A stretch of DNA of 64,000 nt, taken from Metallyticus violacea (lineage: Eukaryota; Arthropoda; Insecta; Mantodea; Metallyticidae). Shown piece after piece: positions 22,321-36,100 of the stretch. Both the position numbers and the translations under genes were made by a program. Numbering within the stretch: position 1 is the stretch's first letter; each line of letters begins with the position of its first letter. Below the pieces are notes generated by a model. The model had not been told where the DNA came from, ran no database searches, and saw nothing but the letters and a program-made list of their open reading frames with translations. The DNA lies in contig CM060840.1 of the NCBI GenBank assembly GCA_030762175.1, positions 37,846,501 through 37,910,500 on the forward strand, read 5' to 3'.

Positions 22321-24799
22321 CTGCTGCAACTGTATTACAATAACAAAGTCGGCAGTAACCTTAGCTTATCTAATTCCACCTTATTGTCCAAGGGACTGAG
22401 AAGAGAATAGAGAATAAAAGCGAGAAAGAACAGTACCTCTGTGTAACACAAGCAGAAAGAGACGAAGACTTTTCTTTCATTGGATTTTTCGTTTGTAGTC
22501 TTTTGTCCTTAAAAGAATTTTCTCCCAGTGTCTCAAAAGTAAATATTAGGATTCCGACTTTTTTTTTCCTTTTATCTTGTATTGTTCCAGTTACTAAACC
22601 ATCAAAACCCCACAAGAGTTGACTACCCTCCCAAATCCTGTCGTCGTTCCCCTCTCTCTTCTTTGCTCCACCTTTTTCATTCGTCTTTTTTTTTTTTCCT
22701 CCCTGTTATTCCCAAAGCTTCTTCGCATCAGGCAATGAGTTGGAACGCTTTTCCAAAAGGTTATTGCTGTAGCTTTTGTAACAACTGCAATTCAAGTATA
22801 TCGTCTCAAATTCCATTTTCTGGTGCAATGTCTACAGCCTCTTTTATATTTATATTACATCCATTTCCTGATTTATAGTTATAAATAGGGAAAGTAATTT
22901 AATTCTGACTACTACTAATTATTCGTTTCTTCATGAAAGATGATTGCACTTAATTCTTTTATATATAAACGAAAAAATAAAATGAAAAAAGTGTCACTTG
23001 TGAACAAAATATTGCTCAAAATATTTTCAAAACGTAAAATGCCACGTAATAAATTAGAAAATTTCAACTTTATTAAAAACGCGCAACATAAACACTGCAT
23101 ACTAATATTTTAGACAAAATAAAGATCCAAAAACTGAAATTGAAATTTTTGCACTAGAAGTTAACCTATGATTTGCCGCACAAAGAGATATAAGTTTTTT
23201 GGATGCATGTTCATATTTAAATGTCCAGCGGAGTCATATAAATGATAGTACATGCCTCTTTAATAATTCACACTTCCGTTCTAAAAGAGAATCTCCTAAA
23301 ACTCTTTCACCTGACTTGTGCTGACATTTTCTGCCGTTTTATGTGCATAGACGAACCATATAAATCAAGATTAATGTTTTCATTTTACAGTATAATTTAT
23401 AGGCATGTTTATCATATATGCACAGAACTTGTGAAAAAAGTGTTTTTTTTTAATTTTTTAGGCATATTATTCATTTTATGGTTGAAATTAGGATTTTCCC
23501 CATAATTCAGTTGTTTCTGTTTGGAATACATAATAAAAACCATGTTGGTTTATTTACTTTGGTGTTATTATTAATGTTGATATGAACTGCGTTTACTTGC
23601 AGAAAGGTTTGGTTTAATAATATAGACAACTGTTTATTTTCTGAAATAGTAAAACGATGCTTTCAGTGTCTAGCCGGTTACATAAACCCAAAAATCGAAA
23701 ATGAAACTGTTGAAAAAGTGTAAAAAACACAAACGAAAGCTTGCATTGGCATAAGTGTGTTTAATCTAAGAGTAGATATGGCAGTATCAAATACTGTGGA
23801 TGAGTTTAATAACAGTGGAATTCCCGTCAAAATATTAATAGGAAAATGTATGAGAGGGGTTATGTTGGATAATGAGCACGATTGGAGAATAAAAGATAAA
23901 AATGTTGTGAAGAATAAGAAAGAGAAAAGATTGCAGGAAAGATAAACAGGATATATATTGTAGCAAAGTCATAATAGAGATCTTACATCTTGAATGCTGT
24001 TTTCACACAAAACCAGCTTTTACTGAATACTACTATAATTTCAACATTAAAATTTCGCCTTGTGCGTGTCTTTTAATTGTGTATACATGTGCTAAAATGC
24101 AATTTCTTTAATATTTGTTATTAATTGTGAAATTTATTTTAAAATTACGAAAATATTTAATATCAAATATGAAAAAGTACAAAAAGGTACGGCTGAATAT
24201 AAAAATACGTTAATTACATTAAAGATGTTAAATATTAAAAATCACAATATAAATAGTCATTAATGAATTATTTGTAACTAACATGAAACATTTTTAAAAT
24301 TAAATTTTAAAATTTGCGGAAGAGACATTTTGAATAATTTATTTGTATAAAATATAAAAAATTTAACCAAATGACTGCAAATGTCATAAATACCTTTCTT
24401 TTAACAGTTATATTTAACCTAAAACATTACATGAATTGAACGAAAAGTAGTAATAGAGGCCCCCAGGAACAATTAATTTATTGTAAAAGAGTTAAAACTT
24501 TAAATAGTTATTTATGATATAAAATTAAAAGTGATATTTTATTTTGTAAGTAAAAATAAGTACATAAATGTTAAAGCATAAAGCATATACAATTTTTGGC
24601 AAACCGTTGCAATCTATATGTAAATTTATAATTATAAATTTAATTTATTCCAGTCATTCCGAAAAGTTCAAATAAATAACTCTCGTATTTCTCACTTGGA
24701 GGAACATGGAAAAAATGTTAGGTAAATCTCTGGATATCGCAGCGGTGGTTACCAGTGATTTACAGCTTTTTCTGGGTAAAATTACAAACTAAAATCTTG
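22321..24799. other. AT-rich DNA with a short T-run near 22690
   Basis: No coding signal recognised. 24100-24700 is extremely AT-rich. Confidence 0.5.
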
Positions 24800-24828
24800 T
24801 TTATTATTATTATTATTATTATTATTAT
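24800..24828. repeat. (ATT)n microsatellite
   Basis: About nine triplets. Confidence 0.9.
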
Positions 24829-27800
24829 ATTTTCTTTATGTATTTTACTAAATTTCAGATTAAAATATACTTTTCTCGCGTTGAAAAAGAGAGAGTTGTT
24901 ATTTTCTTCTAGACTGACATAGTTCCAGAATTACAAGATGGTTACTTATGAAAATAAATCTTAGAAACAATGTTTATGTGAAATAACTAATTTCACTATG
25001 ACGTGATCTCAAAAACCACTGCGAGAAATGTAAATAGTAAATATGTAATGCATTATAAAGTATGTAACTAGTTGATTAATAATCATCACATTCCATATTA
25101 AACCAAAGTTGGTAACCCTGCAGTTATAAAAATATTACGCACTGTATTACAAAATTATGTTTTTAGTTTGAGTTCTGTTTCTTAAATAAAGTACTTTTAG
25201 TGTGAGCTGTTTTCGAGTGGTTGCTGATGCAATATAGTAAATGTTTTGCAAGAGTTGCACGTTTGCTGGGACTGTATTTAAATTAGTTAGAGATTGAAAA
25301 TTGACCAGCTGGCTTTCTACGTGCAACGTAAGTAATGATGAAAAAGTTACCATTTTCTGTTTATAATATTCTAATTTTTGTATTTTAAGAGGAAATAATG
25401 GGTCCATCGCACAACTAGAATTGGACGAGAGAACACGGTAGTACCAAGTGCTCGAGCAGATTTCTGCAGAAAGATAGCGGAGAGCTAGAGATAGAAACGG
25501 AAGCAACTGGAAGACAGTGTAAATAAATATAATTTTCTACACAATACTGTAGTTAGGTGGATAGGTAACCAATAGGCAAATGCATTAAGATACAGATATG
25601 GAATGTGATAAATCAGCAAATAGAACTTGCGTCCTTCTTCCTTAGCAGGGGGCTTTTCGCTCTTTTGAGGCTATTCAATCCATGAATTTTTTTACTATAG
25701 TTGTCTAAACAATTGAACGGTAAATTTGGACCTAGGCGCACTATTGAGTATTTTGCTTACTATAATTGAGTAAAAATGGTTTTGAAATTCATTTACGTAA
25801 CTTTCAACATTTATACATTTACGATATGCATACACTGATTCAATGCAGCGGCCATTGCACTTCTGAGGAATTTTGGAAAACTAAATTAACAAGTGCAGAG
25901 AGAGAATTCATTGTTATCCTTGTTGAACTTTTCTGATGCGCTTTCGTTTATAATTTATTAGGCTTTAACACTTTATTGGTTGACTGAACGATATACCAGC
26001 TCATTTCTTATCATCGATTGTAATTCATTTTCGTCTCTTTATCTCTGCTCCCATCTCCTCAATGTGCATACTTTGTCAATATGAAGAAAGCATGTCCTAC
26101 TATTGCGCCTGGTTGGGTAAGTTTATGAACAGAAAACAAAGGGCACAATAGGGGCCAAGTTTCTAGGGTTATTGTTGTTTGTAGTTGTTGAATATCACAT
26201 TCTTGTTGCTGCAGGATACAGCACCTGCAGGTCCAATATCCCTCTTTACTGCTGTCCCGCTGCAGTAGCAGTTTGAAGCCGAGATTAGATTCTCAGATAA
26301 GATGTCCCTTCGAACAGACTTCCTTGCTTCATCACCAGTTGTCTACCCCCTGATCTCTCTTTCTTAAAAGAAAACCAGTTTGATCCACGAGCAATCATGG
26401 GGTTTTATTCTTTCGCAGCCAGGAAAATATACCTTTTGGTATTCTCTTGTTCATTTCAAATGAATTAAGGAAGAAGGCATATTATTTTTTCGCTATTACG
26501 CATCTATATAACTACTAGTCCCCTCTTTGCTCAGTCCTTTCATGTGTTTTCTTTTCTTCAAAAGGGTGCATGTAAGGTGAAAAGAAGCTCACCAGGTAAG
26601 AGAGAAATGGAGTTTTCCTTTGGATACTTTCCTATCTGATATGTTTAAAAAAGAGGATATTTTCATTCCGTTTTTTTCTGTCTACTAAAGGTACGAAAAC
26701 ATCTGAAGCTAGACATATACTTGAAAATGCACGCTGTACTAAAGGAAGGGGATAACGCGAGGTTCAAAAAATACAGAAAAGTACTTTTCTTCTAAAGGTA
26801 GGGGCTCTCACATCTTGCCTCTTTCTTCACCAAAATAGAGCTACGCGGTGCTTTAGTTTTTGAGGTCATCAGATAGCAGAAACACCGGGACTTTTTATTT
26901 TTTTTTTTTTTTACTATAGCTGAGAAAAATGCAGACAAGTTGTTTCGTATTGCGATGTGTATAATAAAAACACATGAATGCCTCGTTAAATTTTTAATGA
27001 TTGCTGATGTGAAGTACTGAAGTTAAAGGGTGCTCTTCTAAATTAATGACATGATCTTATCTCTTTAAAATGACTTGCTGGGCTGCTTTTGTACATTTAT
27101 ATGCGTTGCAATGGCCTGGGGTGTAGATTGAATGCTATTTTTAAACCGTGAGAAAGAAATGAATATCATTTATTTTGTAGAGGTTCTCTTAGAACAAAAT
27201 GTGTTCCTATGGCGGACATCTCCTTCCATACACACACAAACACATATGCATATAAGAGCCGCTCTATCTGTGTCGCATAAAGGCCCGTACCAAAACATTT
27301 TTTTTTTTTTTTGCGAAACTAAATTAAGCATAAAACGCACTAAATATGCAAAATAGGTTAAAATGAAACAGCGAAATATGTTTTTAAAGTTGATAATAGC
27401 TAAAATGTTGTTAAATTGAAAAGAGGTCATGTTATATACCTTAGCAAATGTTTGTACCAATTATCTATTTAGTGTACACTCGTTCTGTCTTTTCTGATAT
27501 TAGGGTTTAAATACTCGCAGTTGTTTTAAGTTTTGAGCGCTGTTCTTAAAAATATACATTATAGATTTCTATTATAATTATCTTCCAGTATTTTGTCCTG
27601 GAATGATTTATGCACAAAGTATCACAAGAGAAGAACCAATTTCTAACAAAATGCTCTTAAATTTATATAACAAAGTTCAATAAATTAACTATTTAATAAA
27701 TGCACTCCTTTAAAAAAGTAATTTTATGTTGAAGTATAAAACGAGGGAATGCATTTTAATGTGCTGCTTACAGTGAACAAGATAATTCATAAAAGTTCTT

Positions 27801-28602
27801 ATACTATTTAAAGTTAATGCCAAAATAAACTTTACATCAAATTTACGAAAAAAAAAAGAAAAATATAAAGTTGTACTATAAGTTTATCCCCAGCACTTGA
27901 AGTAGTATAATAATAATTACACTATCTCACCTCAATAAAATACATGATAGGAGTTTTCCACAATGAAAAGAATTCTTATTTACTTTCGTAAAGCACAATA
28001 TCCAAACTGAAGAGATATCTCTCCAAAAGGGCCTTCCAGTGTTTCAACAGCAACTAGAAAGAATGTCTTATTGTACTTCCCTCAAAACAATCCCCACTCC
28101 AAAAATACAATAGAGTACAATACCCAAATTCACAACAATATACCAGAGAAATTCCACAATTTTACTCATAATAAAAGAAATTTATCATTTGCTTTCCTAA
28201 AAAATAATTATTGAAATATTTAAGCAAACATTTTCCATGATTTTTCGCATTTGGCAAGACTATTAAGCAAAATACCTGGTGGTTAATGGATGAGTTGGTG
28301 GTAAAAAGTGAGATATAGATAATAATACCTCATTTACAGGCAACGTTTTGAAGGTAAATTTAAGGCACAGAATGATGACTCACCTCGATATAAAGGTGTT
28401 CGTTAGACAGCCTACGACTATCTCACTAATGCCATGGAAGACAATAAAACACAATGATGATGCCTCATGTTCCAACCAATCAATAAACAATGCCACTACA
28501 TGCTACAACCAATTGTTTTGTAGCAAATTTGAAGGAAATAGGCGCTATACTAAGAAGAAAAGAATGGATTTACTCTCATATTTTTCTAATTTTATAGTCA
28601 AA
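24829..28602. other. No gene recognised
   Basis: An open frame on the minus strand, 25147-25506 (119 codons), is the longest non-repeat frame here, but it shows no domain I know. T-runs near 26899-26912 and 27298-27312. The rest is AT-rich. Confidence 0.4.
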
Positions 28603-28684
28603 AAGGAAGGAAAGAAAGAAGGAAGGAAGGGAGGAAGAAAGGAAGGAAGAAAGGAAGAAAGGAAGAAAGGAAGAAAGGAAGAAA

Positions 28685-28762
<78 letters not shown>

Positions 28763-28763
28763 A
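28603..28763. repeat. (GGAA)n/(GAAA)n purine tract
   Basis: About 160 bp of pure purine on the plus strand: GGAA and GAAA mixed to about 28685, then nearly perfect GAAA. The Lys/Glu/Arg-rich 139-codon frame over it is an artefact. Confidence 0.95.
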
Positions 28764-29877
28764 CTAGAAAAGATCCAATGTGTCAAAAATTTTCTTCTGA
28801 AAACGAAAGGTGGTTAAATCAAACATATATTAGCCATTCAAAGAGCACACGTCAATATAAAAATACTTTCACAGCAGCTATATTATTAATGTTACATATT
28901 ATACTTCATAAATTAAACAAAAATACAGTTTAAGAAGGCAGAACATTACTATGCAGTGAGTTTATACTCGCATGTCGCAGCGCCCTATTATACTCGCGAG
29001 GTACTTACATGCACCCAATGATAACTTATACATTGATAGTTCTTTACAATTCTGACCATGAATCTGTGAGTGCAGAAGTGGAAATGTTATTGATGGGCAT
29101 TTGAGACAATTGGGAATTATAGGGTATAAAACATAAAAAAGTTGATACAATGCAGAAGGAAAATGGAGTTTTCAGGATTATAATGTGTTATATGATTTAT
29201 GTTAATGGAAGTTTTTGTGGCAAATATTTCATTTTTTCTGACCGAAAATGTTACGAAACCCCTTAATATTCTGCAAAATAAACAGGCCATTATAAGAAGA
29301 GAAAAAATGACATTATTAACGTCCTACGGCATCGATTTAAAAGTCACACATTTAATTGGATTTATCCCCGATGTTTCAGATACCAGTTAAAGACTAAAAG
29401 AAATGTTTTGTTGCACTGGTTAAAAAGGAACTCCCCCTACAAAAAGTAAATGATCAACAAGTATCAATTGCTGATCACATATCTAATATCAGCTCTTTCT
29501 ATCACGATAGTTTTATTGTTTATTTAATCTTAGTTTTCTTTTTATTTACATTGTTCCTTTTCTGTACATGGCAGGCATTGTTGACGAGTGTTATATTTCG
29601 CTGTGTATGCATAATATTATCTAGTCTATGTTCCAGTCAGCCATAAGGATTATGTTGTTAGAAGGATGTGGTGTGTCCACTCAGTGAACAATGTGTTATT
29701 TAAAAAAGTTCAGTACATTTGCGGAGATAAGTAAGGGGGGGGGTAAAATTCTGCTCTTTTTATGCCTATGAGACAGATGAAATGTAGCTACATTACGTGA
29801 ATGGGGAAAGAGGCTCATGTACAATGAAGGAGAAGAAACATCCAGCGCACACCTCGGTTGACTGAACAAACATTTGA
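28764..29877. other. AT-rich DNA, no feature recognised
   Basis: A frame at 29199-29390 contains NILQNKQAIIRR, faintly like the LQNKAIR motif of Jockey/CR1 reverse transcriptases, but the surroundings do not support it. Confidence 0.4.
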
Positions 29878-30333
29878 CTCCCACCCTTTCATGTTAAACT
29901 TAGGTTAGCTTCTTGAAATCACTTGGGAGTACAAATTCAACAGATTTTAAGTATCTGATTGTAACATTTTGTAATATCTCAGTTGCAAAACTAAAGGAAG
30001 GTGTCATAGTGGAACAGCAGATAAGGAAGCTAATGGAGGTTGAATCATTTAAAGAAACCTTGAGTAAGAGCAAAGTGAGAGATTGGGAAAAACTTTGAAT
30101 GGCTTTGTATGTTCTCTCTGAATTAAACAACGTTCCTCAAAATTAGTGCAAAATTAGTGCAGATGTTGTTGAATGCTTATGAGAAATCGACTATCGCATG
30201 TTGCTCAAACTCGATTTCTTACATTACCATTTAGATATTTTCCCTTACCAGTCATCGTGATGTCAATTACGAGATGTGTGAACAATTTCACTAAGACAGT
30301 AAAACTTATGGGAAATGTTATCATAGCTTCTGG
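29878..30333 (+). pseudogene. Relic of a dispersed, uncharacterised arthropod repeat protein
   Basis: In order, with frameshifts and stops between them: LPPFHVKLRL; FKYLIVTFCNISVAKLKEGV; QIRKLMEVESFKETLS; MLLKLDFLHYHLDIFP; and, in another frame, EQFH then a stop then DS, followed by YGKCYHSFW. The same order of blocks is one I know from a multi-copy family of uncharacterised proteins in arthropod genomes: LPPLHIKLGL, then K.KEG.F...QIR.LM, then FLHSHLDFFP, then GERFHQDI. I take that family to be transposon-associated, but I cannot assign its class. At least two frameshifts and three stops make this copy non-functional. Identity of the blocks is seen; the family link is from memory of sequence patterns; no function is claimed. 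Confidence 0.7.
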
Positions 30334-31307
30334 TAAGAGTTCATCATCTAACTTTTAATTCTGCATTAAATTCAATTAAGGTACAAGGTTGTAAGGTTGT
30401 AAGTGCCGTAATTCATTATAGTAATGTTAAAGCATTTTATAATGGTGGTAAAATAGTGTCTGATATTTATGACAATTTTAATAAATTTAAAGCATTAGCT
30501 ATAACAAAAAATGAATATGTGATAGGAGTAAAGCAAACACGTTTTTAAAATCAGCACAGCTTCATCTCTGATATTTAAAATTAACTTTATATTATTGACC
30601 GGTTAAAGTTATTTAATTAATAAAGTTGAAAGGGTTTCACAATGAAACCTTACATCCTCTGATAAAGTTGCATGTATCCCTTAATCTTATACTTGTCACG
30701 TTATTTTGTTGTTGTCATCAGGGAAATGAAAGAGTCTGGAGAGGTCGAAGAGCAGAACTGTTAGAAGTGAGCTGAATTAGTGGGAGAGTTGTGGTGCAGA
30801 CGTTGTTTGTTTATCAGTAACGCCTTCCATGTATTGCTTATTTGAAAACCTCCTTCTTTTATTGTTGCTCTATTTCTAAGTTCTATCTCCTATGTACATT
30901 AAAATGACCTTATGTTTATGTTTGCTTTATTTTGAATTATTTTCTATAATTTTAAGGGAACTCATAAAGTGTTCTGTCGGAATCAATGACGTATTTGGAA
31001 GAAGAAGGAAAAAAAAAAAGACTTAGCAAATGACCTAGAGTCTACGAAAGCTTTTGGTTTATATTTTTAATTTAATTTCAACTAACAACAAGGGCAAAGT
31101 GCACGGATATAATCAGTTTTAGTAGTAACACGCCAACCATGAAAATCTTAATGATTTGAAAGCAGGCAGGCAATATTGCAACAGTGGATTCAACTTTAAA
31201 ATACTTTTCTAATACACAATTAATTGTTACGATTCAATAGACTATAATATTTACCATGTACCTGATAACCTAAGCCTCAAATACAGAAATCACACGGGGT
31301 GATATAG
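30334..31307. other. AT-rich DNA, no feature recognised
   Basis: Possible downstream part of the relic that ends at 30333, too decayed to read. Confidence 0.4.
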
Positions 31308-31313
31308 ACTGAC

Positions 31314-31376
31314 CTTGGTGTAGTGCACTACAGCACACAGAAAATCTTCTGAAGCGGCGTCGCCATTTTCGCTCAT
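31314..31376 (-). CDS. Candidate first coding exon (21 codons)
   Basis: On the minus strand an in-frame TAG lies ten codons before the ATG, with no other in-frame ATG between. The exon starts MSENGDAASEDFLC, ends HYTK, and runs straight into a consensus donor (ACCAAG then GTCAGT) in phase 0. The block is GC- and CpG-rich against an AT-rich background. Upstream (plus strand 31384-31391) is tcacgtga, an E-box of the USF/TFE type, and gaaaATGGCGACG within the exon resembles a YY1/Pho site. I do not recognise the protein and cannot find a second exon. It could also be a fragment of an unknown repeat. Confidence 0.35.
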
Positions 31377-31420
31377 TCTGCCCTCACGTGACGCACATGT
31401 GAACTAGAAGAGGGAAACTT
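31377..31420 (-). promoter_or_regulatory. Candidate promoter-proximal region
   Basis: Contains the palindromic E-box TCACGTGA and, next to it, CACATGTG. A four-codon upstream frame (ATG TGC GTC ACG TGA) lies just before the candidate exon's ATG. No TATA box in a clear position. Confidence 0.25.
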
Positions 31421-32910
31421 TGATAGATGCTGATTCGCTAATACATTGTCTTGTCTGCATACTAGTGTACTTACATTCCAGTAATTGGAACATTCTTTAA
31501 CGGTTATCCTGTACTTAAATTGTGTTTAATTCCTCTTCTTATATAACTTAATGACGTGAATGAAGACTAATTTTACTCTCTGTTTCTTTATACACTTGTT
31601 ATGTAATTTTGCATCGTAGATACTTGATCTCTTGGTGAGGTATGTATTGTTTTAGTATTATTCTTAACTTATATTTTAGTTTAGAATAACATTGACCTTC
31701 GTAAATAATCTTGATTTTCTCGGTAATTACAAGATGGTTGGCATAGAATAAAATATTTAAATGACATGTTTTTTCCTGAGTTTATTGCTGTAGGAGCTTT
31801 CAGTTTTATTTTAAAAATAACAAGAAATAAACCCATTGTGTTTTACTTTCCGACTTATATTTTTTTTCAAGGTCTGTAAAAGCAAGACACATTTCTTGTT
31901 CGTGCTGTGGTTGGTGACGAGTTCTGGTGCAGTAATTTTTAGCCCCCTTTCGTCGCTCAAGCGTGGAGTGGAAATGAATCGAATCTCCTGCTCTAAATGA
32001 GTTTTTAAGGCAGTGAAAGTGATATTATTGTTACTGTTATTATTATTATTTTGAAATCTCCTTAATTGTGCTTCATAGAACATAGTCCTAAGATCAAAGC
32101 AGCTGTACAAAGACACTTACAAATTATGAACAGAATACGAAGAACAAATGTCAATACTTCAAAGAAATGAGTGATTTTGCTTCTCAGTGAGCTCGGGCAA
32201 AACAGCAAGAGAGAAACCGAAGCTGTTTTTCTGGAAGGCTTTAAAACATTGCACTATACCTCAGATATCCATGCGATTTTCACATTTTTGGAGAGTTGAA
32301 AAATGGTTCAAGAAAATAATTTTCCAGCAGTTATAGAACATGATTTAGTGTCCAGGTAAAAGCATTCTAGCCATAATCGTATACATACTAACAAATATGG
32401 AGGGTGTCAAGCGGTTTTAATTTCCTTCCTTTAATGAGAGGTAGTTTTCGAATATATTTAATTAGAACGAAACAGTTGCACGAAGATGTGTTTAGCGAGA
32501 TTAATGCAATGAAAGCAAACGAGTTCATTCGTTTGACCTTATACGATTTCCAGCACTTTTAATAATTAAAGAAAGTCTTCTGGGTCCTATTACACAAACA
32601 TTTGGTCTAATACATTACAAGTGTATTTCACTCTATATTGTAATTGTATTTATTAGTAGAATTGTGTTCCACAAAGTTTCCTTCTATTCTTGTACTCTGC
32701 AACTCCATACTTACAAGTACAAGTGATTTCCATTGGTTGGTTCCATAAAAGTGCAAAATATTGGTAACTTAAATTTTTACAATAGTAAACATATTTTGTT
32801 TATAATATAGGGAATCAGCTGATCCATACATGTGATTCAGTAGTAGCGAAAATGAAGTTAATGATAACGAAAATGTGAATAGGCTTTTACATATAATGAT
32901 GGTAATTATT
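31421..32910. other. AT-rich DNA, no feature recognised
   Basis: No repeat or coding signal apart from a short (ATT)n near 32037-32051. Confidence 0.5.
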
Positions 32911-33169
32911 ATTATTTGGTTTATTTACGAACTCTCTTTAGCATCTCAGGTCATAAAAGTCTCATTCGTTTCATGCTCAGATGCCTCTTCTTTCAGGCTT
33001 GAGGTTTTACGTGCCGTAAATATACGACACGGGACCCACGGCTTTACTTTTCTTCCGAAGGGAGGCATATGTAGGTATTTTATGCCCGAAAAAATCCATC
33101 GACACAGGCCGGCATTAAATCCGCGATCTACAACGCAAGTATGTTTACCACTAAACCACAAGAACGGAC
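32911..33169 (-). repeat. SINE-A copy 5 (antisense)
   Basis: The plus strand begins with the reversed tail attatttggtttatttacga. It then shows the shared body (cacgggacccacggctttac) and ends in the complement of box A (tttaccactaaaccacaag). Box B is mutated (ggcattaaatccgcgatc). No exact TSD found. The overlapping 150-codon and 137-codon open frames are artefacts of the repeat. Confidence 0.85.
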
Positions 33170-36100
33170 ATGTGTGTATAGGCAAAATATTTGAGGTTAA
33201 TGAGCGCTTTATGTTAAGTACAATGAAAGTAAGACTTTTTAATGAAACTGACCTTTCCTGGCTGCCAGAAAATATTAACAAATGTAAGTACAAATTATCA
33301 AATGTGCTAATAAATGAACGAGCGTGATTGGGAACATCGATTCTTATGTTATTTCTCAATTAAAATTAATGCTGAAACGTAAGCAACTCAAACTGGAAGA
33401 TTACATTTGAAAATTCACAAGTTCATATTAAAATATTTAAATGGTTATTATTTTGTTAGAAAAATATCCTACTTATATTGTAGGAATGATAATGTTTTCT
33501 GTATATTCAATAATAAGTATTTGTTGCTAAGGAGTGAACATAACCTAATTCAAGGTATGACATCGTGTAGCAAACAGATGTTTCTCAACCCTGCTGTTTT
33601 ATGTCTTTATTAGTACTTTACAAATGTTGTACAATATTTTGTGTAACAGAAAGTTACTACTCCGTACTTTACAGGACTTATGTTAGCTGATACACTTGCA
33701 ATGAATTAAACAATACATTTTTATAGTAGGGCCCTGGTCTACCAAATACTTGGATAGGCCTATAAGTTTACTGCTGGTAACTATTTAGAAATAAAATAGT
33801 AAATTTGAAGCATTATTTTAGTTTTTCATTTATTAAATACCTTTATTTTTATATAAAATATAAAGCACATTTCTTCCTCAGCAAGTGTACTTTCGTGAAG
33901 TTGATAACGGTAAAAACCACACAAAAACAGAATAAACCTGGTATTTAGACTTAGATTATTTTAAATTTCTTTTGAATCATTTTTCCCGTATTAAATTATT
34001 TTTTAGTTTTATACGTAATTTAATAGAATTATTCTCAGATTTCAAAGACAGTTATTTTATAATAGATACTTTTAGAAACGAAATTCTTTCATTAATACTG
34101 TTTTTATTTTTGCTAACTGAAATATAGTTAGCAACATAAAGTTAATTATATTGACTACAAAATGCATCAGCGTGCAACTAAAGCTATAATGTCAATGTTT
34201 GCCTCAGTGTTATATTCTCGTTTACACTAATTGAGTAAATACAAAGAATGAAGACAATTTCTTGCAGAGAGAATGTGGTTAAGGCAAAGTGGACAAGCAC
34301 ATGTTGCCACAATACAGTAATACCCCTACATATCGTAATAAACTCCCGGAAGGGAAGGAAAGGGGAGGGGTGGATGACTGGATATCCACAAGAGAGGCGG
34401 GAATATGTTCAAGCCGAAATTTAATTTTCACCGTTGCGCAGCAATCAAATTTCCTAATAGATTTTGACTCGTTTTTGATTGTCTGTACACACATGTGTGA
34501 GTAGGAGAGAGCGTTAATTTAATGAACGCTGCGAGTACTTGCTTGCATGGTACGTGATGATGGAGGCCGAACTGATTTCTGCGTGAAAGACCACATGCAT
34601 ATATGTGTGACGTCATGCTTCATTTCACGCACAGAGGGGTAGCCACGCACCATGTGTGCGGCTGGCCAGTTTTGTTACGTGTGCATACAGCTCACGCTCC
34701 GATGGGTAAAACATTGCAGTTCGCAATGATATAACAAAATAAAGGAACATAATTGGATATAAAATTACTGGGTCATCAAAGCTATGTTTGAATTCACCAG
34801 CTCTGCTCTCCGTATGAGCATTGTTGATATTTTTAGAGTCTTTGTTCAATAAAGAGGTGTATGTACGCCATGTGAAAGTGGGTGCGAAAAAGATTTGAGT
34901 TCCAAGAAAGGAGTAAACTCAAACATTTTGGTTGCAAAGCCAATGTCCTACCGAATGTTTCCTGTTAAATATTTCAGCTTAGTTTATCGGTGATGAACTC
35001 AGAAACTAACTGCCTACGTCATACTACACGTCACACTCGTACAGTCGCTGCGGAAAAATCAGTTCATTGATTACGCGTATTATAACGTTAAATTACATAC
35101 AGAAATATAGACGCTTCAGATTTAAACCGTGCCTTACCGAGAAATCGAAGACAAGCATTTTGAGAGGGGAGCTTGTCTGCAGATTCTAGATTTCATCCTT
35201 TGTGTAAAATCTAATAAGAGAAGCACGCCATATTTTGTGATAAACGTGGATAAAGAGTAGGAAAAGCATTATCCGCCATGGCAAAGTGTTAGTTGAGCTC
35301 AGAGAAGTAGGGAGAGGAAACAGTCTCGAGTGCGTTAATTTTTTCCCATTTTGACTTACATGAACATTTGTTTTTTTTTTTCCCCCTTATCATCCGTAAA
35401 ATGTATTATGAGTGTAAAATCAAATAAAATATAAAGTATATGTTTTATGATACTAAGTAATTAGAATGTGCTTAATAAATTAACATCTTCTTTAAAAGTA
35501 CGAAATAATAAGGGGTTTCTACGAAATATTATCTTGAAATACCGATTATTGTTTCTAATTTTGGGCTTTAGTGTATAGTTCGAATGCAAACGTGTGAGGA
35601 TATTCACGAGTAAAAGTATCAATAAATGAAAAACCTCAAAATTTGTTTCATAAAATAGTTGTCATTTTCTTATATTTAACAAATGCATTATCGACCTCCA
35701 AGTGGCATTATTTAAAGTTCATACGTATGTTAAAATGTTCCTTACACATTTAAACCCTCTCTCAACCACGCCAATATTCACACAGATATAAAAACTTTTA
35801 CTAATGAGATTGGCGCAAAAGGCAGTAAGAAAAGGGCTATGTACATATCGACACAAAACGAATGCTAAAGCTGTCTGAAAAACTAAAAGCATGCGCTTAT
35901 AACACTACAGCATTCCTTGAAAGGTTTGACAAAATATAACTCAGAATGCTAGTCTCTTCATCATCTCATATGCAATAAATATCCCAAAGAAGCTTTTGTC
36001 TCCAAATTAATTGGTTTAGCATTTATTAAAGTAATTAATGTATTTAATATGGGAAGCATGACATTGCTTGAAGTATCAGAAAAGAACAGTGTGGACTCTG

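Noticed and set aside
25147..25506. 119-codon minus-strand frame as a gene
   Set aside because: No recognisable domain, no promoter or splice support, and hydrophobic/Ser-rich content typical of random AT-rich frames.
28348..28767. 139-codon frame ending in a Lys/Glu/Arg-rich tail
   Set aside because: The second half is the (GAAA)n tract. The first half shows no domain, and the complementary strand is equally open.
32875..33359. 150-codon plus and 137-codon minus frames
   Set aside because: They lie mostly over SINE-A copy 5. The peptide THGFTFLP recurs at every antisense SINE-A copy.
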